Notes under the pieces: generated by a model
What the model was told of the DNA's origin: nothing
Seen by the model: only the letters and a program-made list of their open reading frames with translations
The model's database searches: none
Program-made: the position numbers and the translations under genes
Shown here: positions 1-12,900 of the stretch, one piece after another
How positions within the stretch are numbered: the stretch's first letter is position 1
Layout of the letters: the number at the start of each line of letters is the position of its first letter
Source: Epiperipatus broadwayi
Taxonomy: Eukaryota > Onychophora > Udeonychophora > Euonychophora > Peripatidae
Direction: 5' to 3'
NCBI GenBank assembly: GCA_028023455.1
Contig: JAQFVV010012497.1
Span: forward strand, 2,606,001-2,670,000
Length of the DNA stretch: 64,000 bases

Positions 1-202
1 ATGTCAAAACGATTCCGAAGTCAAACTCTTCCGATCTAACTCGATACTCTCAGCATGGACCAATCCGATGACTCAGGGTCGCTACACGATTGTCCCTAAC
101 AAGACTCCTCCCGGAGAAGACGCATTGACCGCTAATTAAAATCAGCATGTTTCTTTACTAAGTCTATCACGGAAGAGCACACGTCTTGAACACCGCTGAC
201 AT
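1..202 (+). other. Adapter-flanked artefactual segment
   Basis: Positions 26-37 read CTCTTCCGATCT, the 3' end of the Illumina read-1 adapter. Positions 171-186 read GGAAGAGCACACGTCT, an exact 16-base stretch of the TruSeq read-2 adapter. The next bases (to about 202) continue to resemble that adapter, with small insertions and substitutions. The two motifs are in the order and orientation of a sequencing-library insert, with roughly 130 bases (38-166) between them. A 16-base chance match plus a correctly placed 12-base match is very unlikely in 64 kb. I read this as library sequence carried into the assembly, not genome. How far past position 202 the unreliable sequence extends is unknown. 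Confidence 0.8.
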
Positions 203-232
203 CCTTGTGTTCGGGCGTAAACGAACACAAGG
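203..232. repeat. Perfect 11-bp hairpin
   Basis: CCTTGTGTTCG at 203-213 pairs perfectly with CGAACACAAGG at 222-232 across an 8-base loop. It directly follows the adapter-like segment, so it may be synthetic or a fold-back artefact and not a genomic signal. Confidence 0.6.
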
Positions 233-764
233 CTTATAAATCATCCCCCCGCTTTATTGCTTACAACATAAGTTATTGACATTTATTTTCATAGACCCGC
301 CCTCTCTTAAGACTATCTTAACTAGATTACATACTAAAGAAAACATCGTGACTGAGTCACGATGTTGATACATAAAACAATATAAAACAAATATTAATCT
401 AAATCTAAATGACGAATCTATCTAATTTTAAACAATAACTATGATAACAAGTATAAATTAAGAATTTGAATCGTGTGAAATGATTTGATAAATGCTCGAA
501 TTGATTATATATGAACAAGTTTATTAAGATATTAATTTTGTTAAGTTAACCTTTTGTAGTCACACACACACATAAACACGCTCTCAGAGAAACATAATTA
601 ATAAAACAATATCATTCGAAATAAAGTTCATTTCATGGATTAAATAATTCTCTATCCTGACTTTCATTTAAGTTTAAAGTTCATGTGAATAAAGTTCTGT
701 TATACGATAAATTATCAGACGAGGAAAGTTCAAGTTTGATTTGTACAAATTAGGTAGGTTATTT
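233..764. other. Non-coding stretch with a perfect 11-bp palindrome
   Basis: I see no gene here. AACATCGTGAC at 342-352 and its perfect complement at 356-366 form a hairpin with a 3-base loop (TGA). A short CA-dinucleotide run lies near 560. The rest is AT-rich unique-looking DNA. Confidence 0.5.
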
Positions 765-1377
765 ACGAGATTGCCTGTAAGAGTTCTAGATTGAGTGAGT
801 GATTTAATATAAACATATTTACCTAGGTTTTATCTTGGTTGCGGCGATTATCGGTTGATCCTGGTACACGTGGGAATTTTGCGGAACATATTATCAGCTG
901 GAGCATTCACGAAACACGATGTTATCGGAGTTGCATAGTCCTGGAGATTTTGGTAGCGGAGCGCCGATCAGTCACTGAGAGGTTTCTTAGCCCCTCATGA
1001 CGATCGACGCTCTTGGTATTAATTTCGGAATAGTCATCTTTAATGCCGAGGAATTCGTTGAGTTACTTCAGACCAATTCAGTGGTACGCCAATGGCATAA
1101 GCGTCGGATGATGAGCAGGTGATAATAACAACAGTAATGATCGCGTAATAATATCACTATATCAATAGGACAGGGATATCTATGTAGAATAGCATCTAGA
1201 ATCCTGTTCTATCTTTTTTCTAATAGGTTTTGAGGTGTATTTAAAAGGTTTGGTCCATATCTTGGGATCCAATCTACCCCCAGAGTTCCCTGTTTCTCAA
1301 GTTGTCGTTCAGGTCCGCGTTAGCATTACTCACTCAGATTTTTTGCTACAGGCAATCTTTATTTTGAGGCAATCTCG
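765..1377. mobile_element. Inverted-repeat element, about 0.6 kb
   Basis: The left arm (765-803) contains GAGATTGCCTGTAAGAG followed by ATTGAGTGAGTGAT. The right arm (1325-1377) contains the reverse complement, with ATTACTCACTCA followed by CTACAGGCAATCT; a second copy of GCAATCTC lies just outside it. The arms match imperfectly over about 35-40 bp. The interior (830-1100) is distinctly richer in G+C and CpG than most of the window and encodes no recognisable protein. I could not define a target-site duplication, so a MITE-like element is a reasonable but unproven reading. Because the window edge shows adapter contamination, sequence quality here is also in question. Confidence 0.45.
1165..1212. 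repeat. Imperfect hairpin
   Basis: ATAGGACAGGGAT near 1165 and ATCCTGTTCTAT near 1201 are imperfect reverse complements around a ~22-base loop inside the 765-1377 element. Confidence 0.35.
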
Positions 1378-1612
1378 TTTCGCAATCAATCTTATTCTTT
1401 CACATTTTTAATGCATGCGTGTGTGTGTGTTTTTTATTAGAACAATACATGCTATTTTAAAATTAGAAGTCGAGCATTTATCATTTCATTAAATCCTTTC
1501 TATTACTCTTATTTTAAATGATTTTCTAAAATAATCCCGTGTTAAATTCCCATGGCGTTTTTGAAGGACAATTATACATTTTAATTAAGAAAGCGAATTT
1601 TGATTTCTAACC

Positions 1613-1815
1613 AAATTATATTTATCATGTTAAAGAAACAAATTATATTTAAACGTGAATTATATTTATCATTTTAAGATAACAATTATATATTTATTAT
1701 TTATCAAATTGACTCATATTTATTATTTAAGATTACAATTATACTTATTATTTATGCAAGTGAATTATCTTTATTATTTAAGGAATAAACTCCATTTATT
1801 ATTTACCAGCTTTAA
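1613..1815. repeat. AT-rich minisatellite, ~26-bp unit
   Basis: About eight diverged units follow one another, each built on a core like AATTATATTTATTATTTA followed by a short variable spacer. Unit length varies from about 20 to 30 bp. An 80-codon open frame across it is a by-product of the repeat and has no protein-like composition. Confidence 0.65.
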
Positions 1816-3600
1816 TCCTTTACTTTATACGTTTACGATCTGCATTTTTATGGGTGTGTTTTACAGCGGTATTTTATACATATATTTTATACGATGAAGG
1901 AAACTATTCTAAATTACGATAATGAGGTTATGGTTGCTTGTTGGTGTGTGTGTTTCTTGATGCTTTCTGGATTTAATATATTGTAACGCTGTATAATTAC
2001 AAGTATATAATAAATAGATATGCTTGTGTGCTGATAATAAATTTCATTTTGTTTTTCCATATTTACTATTTCACTTATATAATATCTCGACAAAAAAAAA
2101 ATAGTAGGCAAGCATAAAATAATTTTAAAAATGTAAATTCTACATATTAATATTATTTACCAAAATAGAACAGTTATTTTCTTGTCTTTCAATGTCCTCT
2201 CTAAATCTTGCAGGCACATTTTTGCAATTCAAGTGAAATTCAGCATGTGTCTATTATTTCTTTCCTTTTTTTAAAAATAAATAAATTCAAATTTCATTTG
2301 AAATAGCTTCAGTAGCAATTATGATAAGCCTATAAAAATTCATAAAGTGCTTCCTTTAATTTAGTGATAAAGTAATAAATATTAATTCAATTGGGGAAAA
2401 AATGACATAATATTCTAAAGTCCCCATTTTTTTTATAAAAAATAGATTATTCATTTATGAAATAATGAAAAGAGAAAAATAAAAGGACTCCTGAATATAA
2501 TTCCAACCATATGAGACAATTTTTTAATTAAATCTGGAAAAAAAACATTAAATTTGTAGATGGAAAACATAAACTGGAAAAACATTACTGTAAATAACCA
2601 TATATTGCATTCAAAAGCTTTAAGTCTATAGGAAATATTGAAAATGGTGATTTCAAATCTTCCACTGCAAAAAGAGATGATTATATAAATTCAGAAACAA
2701 TATAAATCGAAAAACATCAAATACTGGAAAGACAGCATCTGCTTGCTAACAAGGCTGCTATTACTTTTTCTGTAGAATTTTAAAAATTATTGAAAGTGAT
2801 GATTCTTCTGATATGCCAACATCAGAAAATCAATAATCTGACATTTCATCTTCCATTTTCATAATAAGAATAACAATTAAAAAAGATATATTAAGTTTTT
2901 ATTTTTTAAAACAACTGATTGAAGAAACTATGCACACATTAGAATATATATGTATGTGTGAATATGTGATCTCTCAATTTATTATTTTAGTCTTTTTCAT
3001 AATTGCATTTTATTATTATTAGTTTGTTGATGGATACATAAACTTTAGTTTTCATTTACGTTCTATTATATGTATATGTGTTCTCTAAGTTGAAAGTACA
3101 ACATGAATAGCACAGTAAACAATATTGTAATCATTGCTCCCATGACAAACTATATAAAATAAAAAAAAACACTTTTATTGTATACTTTTCATTGCTCTTT
3201 AATGATATACATATATAGTGATTATAAATTTTTTTTTACCAGATCCATAAAATAAAATTTAAATCCAGGGGCAACATAGAATTATTTCTGGTAAATGCAG
3301 ATTTTCACAAACCCCCAACCCCCCTCCCCCAAATAGAAGGTAAAAGAAAAGAAAAGTACAAAAAACTATCATATAGCAAGTGACTAAGTTGTTAAATATT
3401 GTATTTACCTTTGTTATTCTTTTCTGGAAAGATATTGGAAGGGTCTCTGTCCTGATATGAATAATTTATAGCTATTTTACTTTTTTTTTTTTTTTATCTA
3501 TATTGGTTAAATTTAAGACAATTCAAAGTCTGTTATTTTACTATTATTTATCAAGATCTAAAATTTTAAAAAAAACCTTTATTGATATAGCTATTGAAGG
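1816..3600. other. AT-rich stretch, no gene seen
   Basis: The sequence holds homopolymer runs, short TA/GT runs near 2940-2960 and 3070, and a C-rich patch near 3310-3330. I recognise no coding, RNA or transposon feature. Confidence 0.5.
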
Positions 3601-3955
3601 TTAACACTAATGTAGCCATAACACATCACATGATCACCATTTCTTATGCTTGCTCAAGTATGACTAATAAGCTAATGAGCTGGGATTGAAAATATTGTGT
3701 TTTCAATTTCAGACTCATAGTTTTGTAGTTAAGTAGAGATAAAAGGTGGCTGCTGGAGGGTTGCATTAGATCCTAAGATTTAGGTGCAATACTCTCAGAT
3801 CCTCACTGATGAAACCCTCAAGCTAGAAACTAGTCTGGTAATATTGGATGAGTAGGCAGTAGATAGGGATTTTATACACAAATCTTGCATCCATTGATTA
3901 CTTTGGTTTGCATTGAGTGGCACTACTGTATGGAGAGTTTTGCCTGTTTTAATGT
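3601..3955 (+). mobile_element. PLE/SINE-associated 3' terminal repeat
   Basis: This segment shares long stretches with 46297-46610, downstream of the Penelope-like element remnant. Shared parts include CATCACATGATCACCATTTC near 3625 and GCTAGAAACTAGTCTGG near 3820. They also share the closing block at 3884-3936 that starts CTTGCATCCATTGATTAC and ends TGTATGGAGAG. The middle (about 3670-3780) differs between the copies. It is therefore a second, rearranged copy of the same family's 3' end, not a gene. It lacks the inverted partner arm present in the 46-kb copy. Confidence 0.75.
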
Positions 3956-5129
3956 AACCATATATATATATCAATGCTAGGAGGGATGGCCATACTAATG
4001 TAATAAAGCAGTATTCATCAATATCAGTACTATCATTCCATGTTATGGATGCTGGTCATAATATAGATCTTTTAAATGTCATTATACTATCCAGATGTGA
4101 AAACCAACAAAAATCCGACTGGATGAAGAAATGTAATAATACAAATAAATTATTTTCTATTTGGAAAAAAAAATATTTAAAATCCATAAATCAGAAGATA
4201 TGCTAATTTCACATTTTCTCATCTACTGTTACCCTCACCACTACTTTCATATTTTAAAATTTTCAATTTTTGTTTTTATTGGATAAGCCTTTAATTTTAC
4301 TGTATGTATTGTTGCTTGCAGCTTCTCGATAATATTTTTAAAATAATAACTGTTGTACAGTTGAGAGTAATATAGTTAAAACAAAATAGTAATGGATGGA
4401 TGAACCCGAACCATCTATTGCACATGAAAATTTTCACTTTAATATATGTATATATACAACACACACAGATATGTTTATGAATATATATATATATATGCAC
4501 ACCTTTCAATCTTAGTTCAATCCTACTGCAACTATATATATATGAGTAATTCCTTTATTTTAATAGGGAACAGAAAAAAATAGAGAATAATAATTATCTA
4601 TCAAACATTTTGTAGCAACAACTCATTATCTCTCCAGAAAGAAAACATAAAATAACAAAGAAATCCATAGTAGTACATCTCAGATCCAAAACAAAGCCAA
4701 CAGATATAAACTAGCCTGAGAATATGAATATGACAGTTTTGATAGGGATTTATTAAGCAAGCATTTACCAATTACTTAAGAATCCATAAAGTGGCAAAAG
4801 TGGAATAGAAGAAATAAATTCACTACTAATGTATAATCTGAGAATGTGTGATATTTTGTGTAATTAATAAAATTTCTGAAGAAATTAAACAGAATAATAT
4901 TTTTTTTATATTAAAACATTAAAAATAAAATATATATAATACAGCAAGTTCAATTCTTTGGAAAAAGTATTTTCTAACTTTTTTTTTTTGGTTGTTGTTT
5001 TTGCATCTAATTGTTTTGTTTTTTTTTAATTCTCATAACAAATTTTACTATCTGTAAACTGTACTGACACATTTAAATTAGACAAAAAATTTAAAAAATA
5101 TTCTTGTCAAATTAATAATTATTCATCTA
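3956..5129. other. AT-rich stretch, no gene seen
   Basis: The stretch contains TA microsatellites (about 3960-3972, 4480-4500, 4535-4545) and poly-T/poly-A runs. No coding or RNA signal was found. Confidence 0.5.
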
Positions 5130-5625
5130 ATTAACATGGTTTTACCATGTAAAATGAACAATAATATAAAATTCATTTCTTTACTTCCATCAATCATACG
5201 AAAAAAAAAAAAAACCTTATACAGTAATAATATCTATTTTCACTTGTCTCAATTATAATGAAGTCTAGATGGCAATGTTATCAACAACTAAAGACTCTAA
5301 CCAGGCTAGAGTATCTGCTAAATAAAAAAATACATTTTCAGTTAATTTATTAAAAATGTAATTCCAGCTTATATATTGGTTATAATGGGGAAAAAGACAA
5401 AAAATAAAAAAGCAGTTTAATCAAACAATTAAAATATATATCATGTGAATTAACATGCAGTGACTAAGGTAACTGATTATCAAATTAAAATTCAATGTCT
5501 GACTTTTGTCAATCATACTAAAAAGTCTATTATACAGTGGATATAATCACATCCTAGATGGCAATGCATTTAATGCCTACAAACTTCATTTATGCTAGAG
5601 GCTGTTGAACAAAAAATATACCATG
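5130..5625. repeat. Diverged tandem pair of ~170-200 bp units
   Basis: The region 5130-5335 and the region 5450-5625 share a series of blocks in the same order. These are a TCAATCATAC motif, a TATACAGT motif, CTAGATGGCAATG, and a GCTAGAG motif followed by a poly-A stretch. The spacing is about 310 bp. No coding capacity is seen; this may be a short satellite-like or internally duplicated element. Confidence 0.5.
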
Positions 5626-8600
5626 CAGTAGATTTTGTGCTTAAGATATAATCCAAGTTCTTCAAAAAAAACTTAATTGTGATATAATGGGGGGAGGGGG
5701 ACTATGTAACCATCAGGTTTGTACATTCATGTAACAAAACCCAGAGTCCAGGTAAATATACTAAACCTGATCAAAATGGAATATGAAGGTCCAACCAAGT
5801 TTCAACCTATTTACCAGTGCTCCATCGTTTAACACCTTATGAATGACATTCCTTAGGTTACACACAGGCCTTGTTTTAATTCATGATCTGACTCCAAACT
5901 GGGAGAGGAATGAGACTCATAATTCTACCACACATGCAATACAAAAATGAGCTAATAAACTAATAATGGACTAAAGTTAACTAATAAAAGAGGCTGGATC
6001 AATATTCTAACTAAAATGTATATTAAACATATTTAATCAATAATTGGATTGGAATACAGCTAAAATGATAATGGAGATGAGGTAAATTTAAATAAATTTA
6101 TTATAATTAATAATAATTATAAAATAAAACAGGTTATATACAACAGGAATCAAAATACAACTCATTTAACATGTTCAGGCATTATACAATGAAATGAGAT
6201 TGATTGAAAGTAATACAGTGCATGCTCTCATCCAAGTGTATCAAATAACTTCCATACCCATGCTTATCTATTTGAGCTAATACATAAATCTGAAATGAAT
6301 TCATACTATTTTATAAAGAATGTGATAGATAATAAAGATATCAGAGAAGTAGAAAGTAACAATGAATATGAGGTAAAAGTTATTCTATGTATTCTCAAAT
6401 GAAGTGAAAATTTGTGATCATGGATAATCAGAAGATTGGGACTAAATTGTCCATTTTATAACTTCAATGATCATTAATACTAACAGAATTATCTGCAATT
6501 CAATATACTAATAAAATAGTATTTGGTTTGTTCATTATCAATATGTTTATGGTTATGTGATATTTTAAAATATTGAAAATATCAATGCTTAATTAGTCAG
6601 TTTCTTTTGCCATACTAACACTCTTCCCATTATATTTGAAGCATCAACATTTGACCAACATGTAGAAAAAGTACCATTACTTTCCTCCTGTTATAATTTG
6701 AATACAATTTGATAAAATAATCTTAGTAAGTCTGATATGTATACTAATATTATGGTATCTGCATTTGGAGAATTGCTTTCTCATTAATAATATATACATT
6801 GTTGACTTTGGATTTATTACAAATAATTGAGAAGTGTATGACAAATCTGGAAAATTTGACTGGTTGAAGATATTTTTCAAGTGCATTATTGAATTAATTA
6901 CAAATATATATTACATACCTACTAGTGATTAATTTGTTTAGATCTGGATAATAATGAGTGCCTTTACATGGTTTATCTTTCCTTGGCTATTATTCAAATA
7001 TACTGGACATAAATTCATTTCTATTATTGGAAACCAAGATTTATGATAGTTCTAATCCTTTTTATACATTTTAGTTTTAAGAAAATATCATTTTAATTTT
7101 AAAATCTGTAAGTTTTTGCTTTAACAAATGACTATGATAGTTGTGATTTATTTTTTTAAAAAAGATTATTTTCTAAAGAAAATATAAACAGATACTAAAC
7201 TACTTTATTCATAATAGCAATAGATAAACACTATTTGTTTCTTTTTCCAGTTAACAATGATCTGCTTACTTGCTTCTCTTAACAAAAACAGAAATATGAC
7301 TATATAAGCTATAAGAAATAGTCATTAAAATGTCACATTTAAAAATGGAATTAATCTTTAAAATTAGCAAATAATATATAGCAATAATGAACTATCTTCA
7401 ATGACATTCCGTGAAAGCATTAAGTATAAGGATTTAGAAGCAAAATAACATTTCATCGAAGCAAAATGATTTTTTTAAATAAATATCACCTTATAACTTC
7501 ACTAAAGCATATAATTATAATAATAAAAAATACTAGGTATATAAAAACTTTTAAGTACTACAAACAAAATTGGATGAAATATTTTGTACCATATTGTTTT
7601 AAGATCATATTCAAAAGTCACTGACAATAAAATAAACCTAGTTATAATTCGAGATGTGATAAGTGGTGAAATATTAAAAAAGACAGAGAATAAAAAAAAG
7701 GATATAAAAACAATAATAATTAAAAAATCAGCCTATTCAGATAAAATGAAGATATTTATTAACAGTGTTTTGAAAAACTGAATATTATTCATAATAAGTT
7801 TGCTAAATAAAAAGTTTTTAAAAGAGTTGCAGATGATTAGGAAGTATTGTGTTGAAGACCACACTAAATTGAATGAGATGCTTAATTTTAGAACTAGATA
7901 GGAACTACAAAGACAATTTAAAAGACCAACAATTATGTAGTATAAGGTGAAAAGAAAATGCAAGATATGAATTAATGATACTTTATTGAACGAATTAACA
8001 CCAACTTTAAGACCAAAGGTTAAATACACTAAATTTTAACATTAGTCAGAAAGTAACAATTGTTAAATCACTAGCAAAATAAACTATCGTCAGAAATGGC
8101 AGTAACTATGAATTAATAATAGTACAAATGAAAATAAAAAGATAAGACAAAATGCTGAGTGCTAATAACTTTAAGCATCAGAGATTCATTTGAGAAGATA
8201 GATATATAGATAATTTTAAAATATTAGTATAGTTAGTATATATGCATAACAATACAGGCAATTTCCTAATAATAAATGTCTTTTTCTTAGAATTTCAATA
8301 CAATTTTATTTGCAATAAATTACTTCCTCAAAAAAAAACCAATTTTTTAAAGTTTTTCTTTTGCCATTTATTAAACACTTATTTATTGCTGCCATTTAAA
8401 ACTATGGATACAAAGAAATAGGATTACATAAGGTGATTGATTGCTTACAATTGACAAAATTCAGATCAATCAAATAACTGACTTAAAAATAAGGACGGTC
8501 AAATCTAATATGCTGCACTTATATACTGAAATTATTTACTTACTTATAAAAAAGATGTTTAAAGAAAATATATATGTGTGTGAAATTTTCAGCTCCACAA

Positions 8601-10394
8601 AAATGTTGGAGTACAAGATAGTTGTCATTATAACAGTATTTTGCCCCCATTATTTTGATTTTTGGATTTATCTGAATATTTAATGCAATGTGTAAATATG
8701 TTAATAAATATAACTTTTAAATTTTTAAACATTAAATAATAAATAAATGGCAGAATTGTTGCAAATATATAATTGGGATATAAAAAATTCCCATAGTACA
8801 CTTTTTCATGTTATCCCCCATGCTCTACGAATATTCCCATAGTTCCCTGGTCTATTGAGAAAATTACTTCTCTATTATAAAAATATCTTCTTTCATCCTT
8901 CTTTTCTTATTATTATTCTCTTAATGCTATATTTTTACTTTATCCAAATTGAATACAAACTTCATTACATTATTTGTTATCATTAAATACAGAAAATGTT
9001 TAAACATTTTTTTTATTTAATGATGTTTTAATAAATATTTTTTATTGAACACTCAAACTCACCCACCAATATATGATATATCATAAAGGCAATAATTTTA
9101 TATATTATAAACATATTTTGTATTTAATTCATATGAAATAAAAATATTGTATGAAGAGAATAATAATAAGAAAAAGAGTGTCAGAAAAGCTATTTTCATT
9201 AACAAAGGAAATAATTTCCTCAATATACACCGGAAGCTAATGTAAAAATTTATGAAGCATAGAGAATAATATGAAAAGGTACATTATAGGAAATATTTAT
9301 ACCCAATTTTATATTTATAGTAATATATAATAATATGGAAATAATTGAAAGTACTTTTGCAATTTATTTATCAGTTACAAAATTTAAAAGTTACTGTAAT
9401 ATATTTATTTATTATATGTATTGGTTGCAATTTATATTGATTTTATATGTTAGTAGAAATAATGACTACAACTACGATATTATGACTATATGATTGACAT
9501 ATGTAGAACTGAAATATAATTCAAACCAATTTGGATTTTTTGCCTCTTTTTTGCAAGAAGAATTCTAAGAATTTGATAAATGAGAAACCAACAGATAATT
9601 AACATCAATTTCATAAATTTAGCAAAAGAAATGACAGTTTAAAATATACCAAATTGTTGAAAATGGATTATTTAGACAAGTGTTTAAAACTGATAGTGTT
9701 AATTAGTTCAAATCTGTTATGAACGAATAAAGAAAACAAATGGCACTTAAAAATCCATATTGACTAAACATAACAGATAAAGATCATAGTCAAAAAACAA
9801 AACCATCATAAAATAAATCACTGCAGAAATCAATACATTGCTGAAGACTGCCATTAACTATCAAATCAATATACTGTGGACATCATGAGAGAATATTCAT
9901 AACAATCTAATAAATCAAACTCACTAGCTTCTGAGAGAAATATAATGGATAGATTAAAAAATTTATATCTAGTGATCACATTTAAAAAAAGCTAATCAAC
10001 AAAAATCTTAATCCAATTATAAACATGGTAGTGGAATAATCATAATTTGACAAACTATATATTCTTTAAGTCCAATTATTACTCTGCACAGATGCATAAT
10101 CGATACTACTATTTAAATATTTTGGAGATCAGGTTTATCTCATATTGCAAAAGTATTTCTAAACAACATTATTTAAGTTTTTTAAAACATCTAATTTAAA
10201 TATAATCGAGCATCTATGGGTCATTCTTCAGCAATAAATAAATGGTCTACATCTTCAATCAAAAGCTCTCATAAGAATTTGGACTTTTAATCCTGATAAT
10301 TGTCATATTCTGCTAGTTGTCACTTAAACATCATATAATTCTATATTATGTAAAATTCATGCATTTCTTATATGTAACATAATATTGATATCAT
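5626..10394. other. Long AT-rich stretch, no gene seen
   Basis: Both strands carry frequent stops, and the short open frames have low-complexity Ile/Lys/Asn-rich composition. I see no transposon motif, RNA gene or conserved block. A short G run at 5690-5700 is the only GC-rich patch. Confidence 0.5.
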
Positions 10395-10429
10395 CATAGT
10401 TTTGTCATTACCAATCATTATTGATCCAC

Positions 10430-11110
10430 TGCAGGGAAATCTTTCCATGGTTAATCCATTTTCTCCAATCCATAATTTCTCTTTGATGCAGCATTTTAGA
10501 AAACTTCATTATTTCATCCATCTATTTCACACATGTATTCTTTCTAAATCTTTTGCAGTCACTTGAGATCTAAATTAAAACTTCAATTGATTATCTACTG
10601 TCATCTAACAATATATTTAGTACAGTTCCATTTCAGACTCTTAATTCTTTCAATGACATCAATCTATACATTTGTTTTCTCATTCATGTATTTTATTTTC
10701 TATTCTTTCTTGTTACTCTCAATATATTATCTCTTCACACTTTTATTGTGCAATCTGAAATTTCTGTGTTGCTTTTCTGCTAAAAGTTCTCATTTCAATT
10801 TCAAACATAAGAACTGGTAAAATAAATATATTACAAACTTTGCTTTTTAAACTCATATGCATAGTTCCTTTTAATATTAAGTTATTCCTATTAAAAACAT
10901 TTCAAATTTCAATCTATGATTAATTTTCATTCATTATGTTTCCATATGCGTTAATAATCTGATCAAAAGTTTCTAACTATTAATTTCTTCTAATCTATTA
11001 TTATCAATCTTTATTTTCTTCTTATTCTAAAATCACTGAATACAACTTTAGACTTTTTAGAATTTATCTTTAGACCTACTTCTTTCTTTCAACTGATAAT
11101 CATAACTTGA
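10430..11110 (-). pseudogene. LINE RT thumb and C-terminal region remnant
   Basis: Near 11030-11100 the minus strand reads EVGLKINSKKSKVVFSDF, the post-catalytic 'VGLKIN..KT.VM' motif of RTE-like reverse transcriptases. Downstream, 10430-10800 aligns at DNA level with 55005-55320. In that second copy the block encodes the characteristic 'GRP..RW.D(D/E)I...' C-terminus. No open frame survives. The 3' end of the element is placed near 10395 where similarity between the two copies fades. Confidence 0.65.
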
Positions 11111-11129
11111 AAGTGCTAAAGTGGTGCTA

Positions 11130-12130
11130 TTCAACATTTTTTCACTTGTATACTCCTTGAAAATATATTTCTATAAATTGTATCATTCACATTATCAAAA
11201 TTTTCTGATTAATATAGTTAATGTTATTTCAAATTTATATAAAATAATTGTAAATAAGTTGCCCAATAAGAGAATTTAATGGCGAGGGACAAATAAGATA
11301 ATTATATAGTGCATATTTATTTATATTCATGGTTCAAAAGATACAATGAATTCAAGTAAATAAAACACAGATTATTATAAATTAATATATCACTATCACC
11401 TAACTTTATAATATTTCAGCAGTGCTATCTGTAAAACAAACAAAAGTCTGACTAAAACAGCATAGCTAAAAAAATCAACATCTTGTTAAGTATATTGAAA
11501 TTTAGATTTATGTAAACAAGAAGAGCAAAATTAAATCAAAGATTTTAACTACTAATAAACAGTTATATTTTTAATTATATATACAAAAAGACTAATACAA
11601 TAGTCATTTTAATCTTTGGAAACTCTAAACACAACTATATAAGAAATAGAACTGGTTGAATATCGCCAACTAAAATTAAAATATAAAATATTATTATTAC
11701 TGAGCGTTACATTATTTCAACAGCATACAACTTGTAAAACAAACAGGAAGTCTAAATAAAACACCATACATAAAAAAATAATCTCTTATCTATAAGCCTT
11801 AAAATAATGGTAGTAATAATTAATATTCAAATTCCAGCTAGCAATATGCAACTGATTCTATTTCTTATATAATTGTGTTTAGGAGTTTTTAAAATTTTTA
11901 ATATTAGTCTTTTTTTTTTTACATATAATTCAAAATATATTTGCTTATTACCAATTAAGATAGGATAGCATTGCTGAAAAATATGTAATATTAGGTGATA
12001 ATGATATTTTATATTTGCATTTTAGCTATCAATATGCAAATGATTTCTATTTTGTATATAAAATTATATTACTTAATTGATTTACATGTTTTGTCTGTCA
12101 TGATTTAAATTTATGATGAAATAATCTGGT
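11130..12130. repeat. AT-rich repeat inserted into LINE copy 1
   Basis: In the second LINE copy the FADD box and the GLKIN block lie close together, but here they are separated by about 1 kb. The intervening DNA contains two diverged units about 300 bp apart (11340-11490 and 11650-11800), both with a motif like CTTGTAAAACAAACA and an AAAACAGCATA/AAAACACCATA block. Motifs like AGCTATCAATATGCAA recur near 11840 and 12030. It encodes nothing recognisable. Edges are approximate, and no terminal repeats or target duplication could be fixed. Confidence 0.5.
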
Positions 12131-12263
12131 TTGTACCTAAGATTGGAAATCATTCAAGGATTATTTGCAAAACTATCACATAAATCTGAAAAATTTAGGT
12201 GACTTAAATAATCTTCATTAATTTTTATTCTCTTGGGTCCTCATTTTATTGACAAAATACTTC

Positions 12264-12900
12264 TCATAAATTACTACTATAAAAAAGTTTTAGAGACATG
12301 TAATTACCCTGCTGTACATATTTATTTCTGTTAATTTTCTTAAAGTCACCATATAACCTAATCACAGCTATTGCATTCTGACAAATATTGTTCAGACTGT
12401 GGCAATATCTTTGGTTCATATCTTGATATTCCAATGTTTTAATCATGTTTACAGAGTTAATATTTTTTCTAATCTACAAACCCAAAACATAATGACAACT
12501 CATATTCATTGCTCTTTTCTATAGCTTCTTCTGGTACTTGGATGTGATCTACTATGTTAGAACCATTTTTAAATCCAGTTTGTTCATTAGTTTGATTTGA
12601 ATCCAAAATTCTTGATAGACAAATTATAATTTGTATATAGAACTGATAAGTTTGCAATTGCTAATATACTTCTCTATACATACTTCAAATCATCTGATAC
12701 ATATTTCTTATTTAGGCATTTGAATATAATTTTTCCAGCCATTTCTCTACTCCATCATCTGCTTCTTTTAAAATATCAATAATAATTCCATTATTTACTA
12801 AAGTTTTATTAACCATCATAGATTAAATTGGATGTCTCATTTTTTCATTTAAAATACTTAGCGGTGCTATAATTGTAAGAGCTGTTTTGTTTTCACGTTT
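12264..12900 (-). pseudogene. LINE reverse transcriptase core remnant
   Basis: The frame at 12469-12657 contains NEQTGFKNGSNIVDHIQV followed by EKSNEYELSLCFGFVD. This corresponds to the 'REQAGFR.G..T.DHI' and 'CMAFVDYEKAFD' motifs of non-LTR reverse transcriptases. The frame at 12264-12446 continues with AIAVIRLYGDFKKIN and a decayed 'GV.QGD..SPKLF' motif. Further upstream (12780-12870) a frame with NGIIIDILKEA resembles the RT entry motif. At 12181-12192 the catalytic FADD box reads FSDL, so a catalytic aspartate is lost. The coding pieces are out of frame with each other and inactive. Confidence 0.8.
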
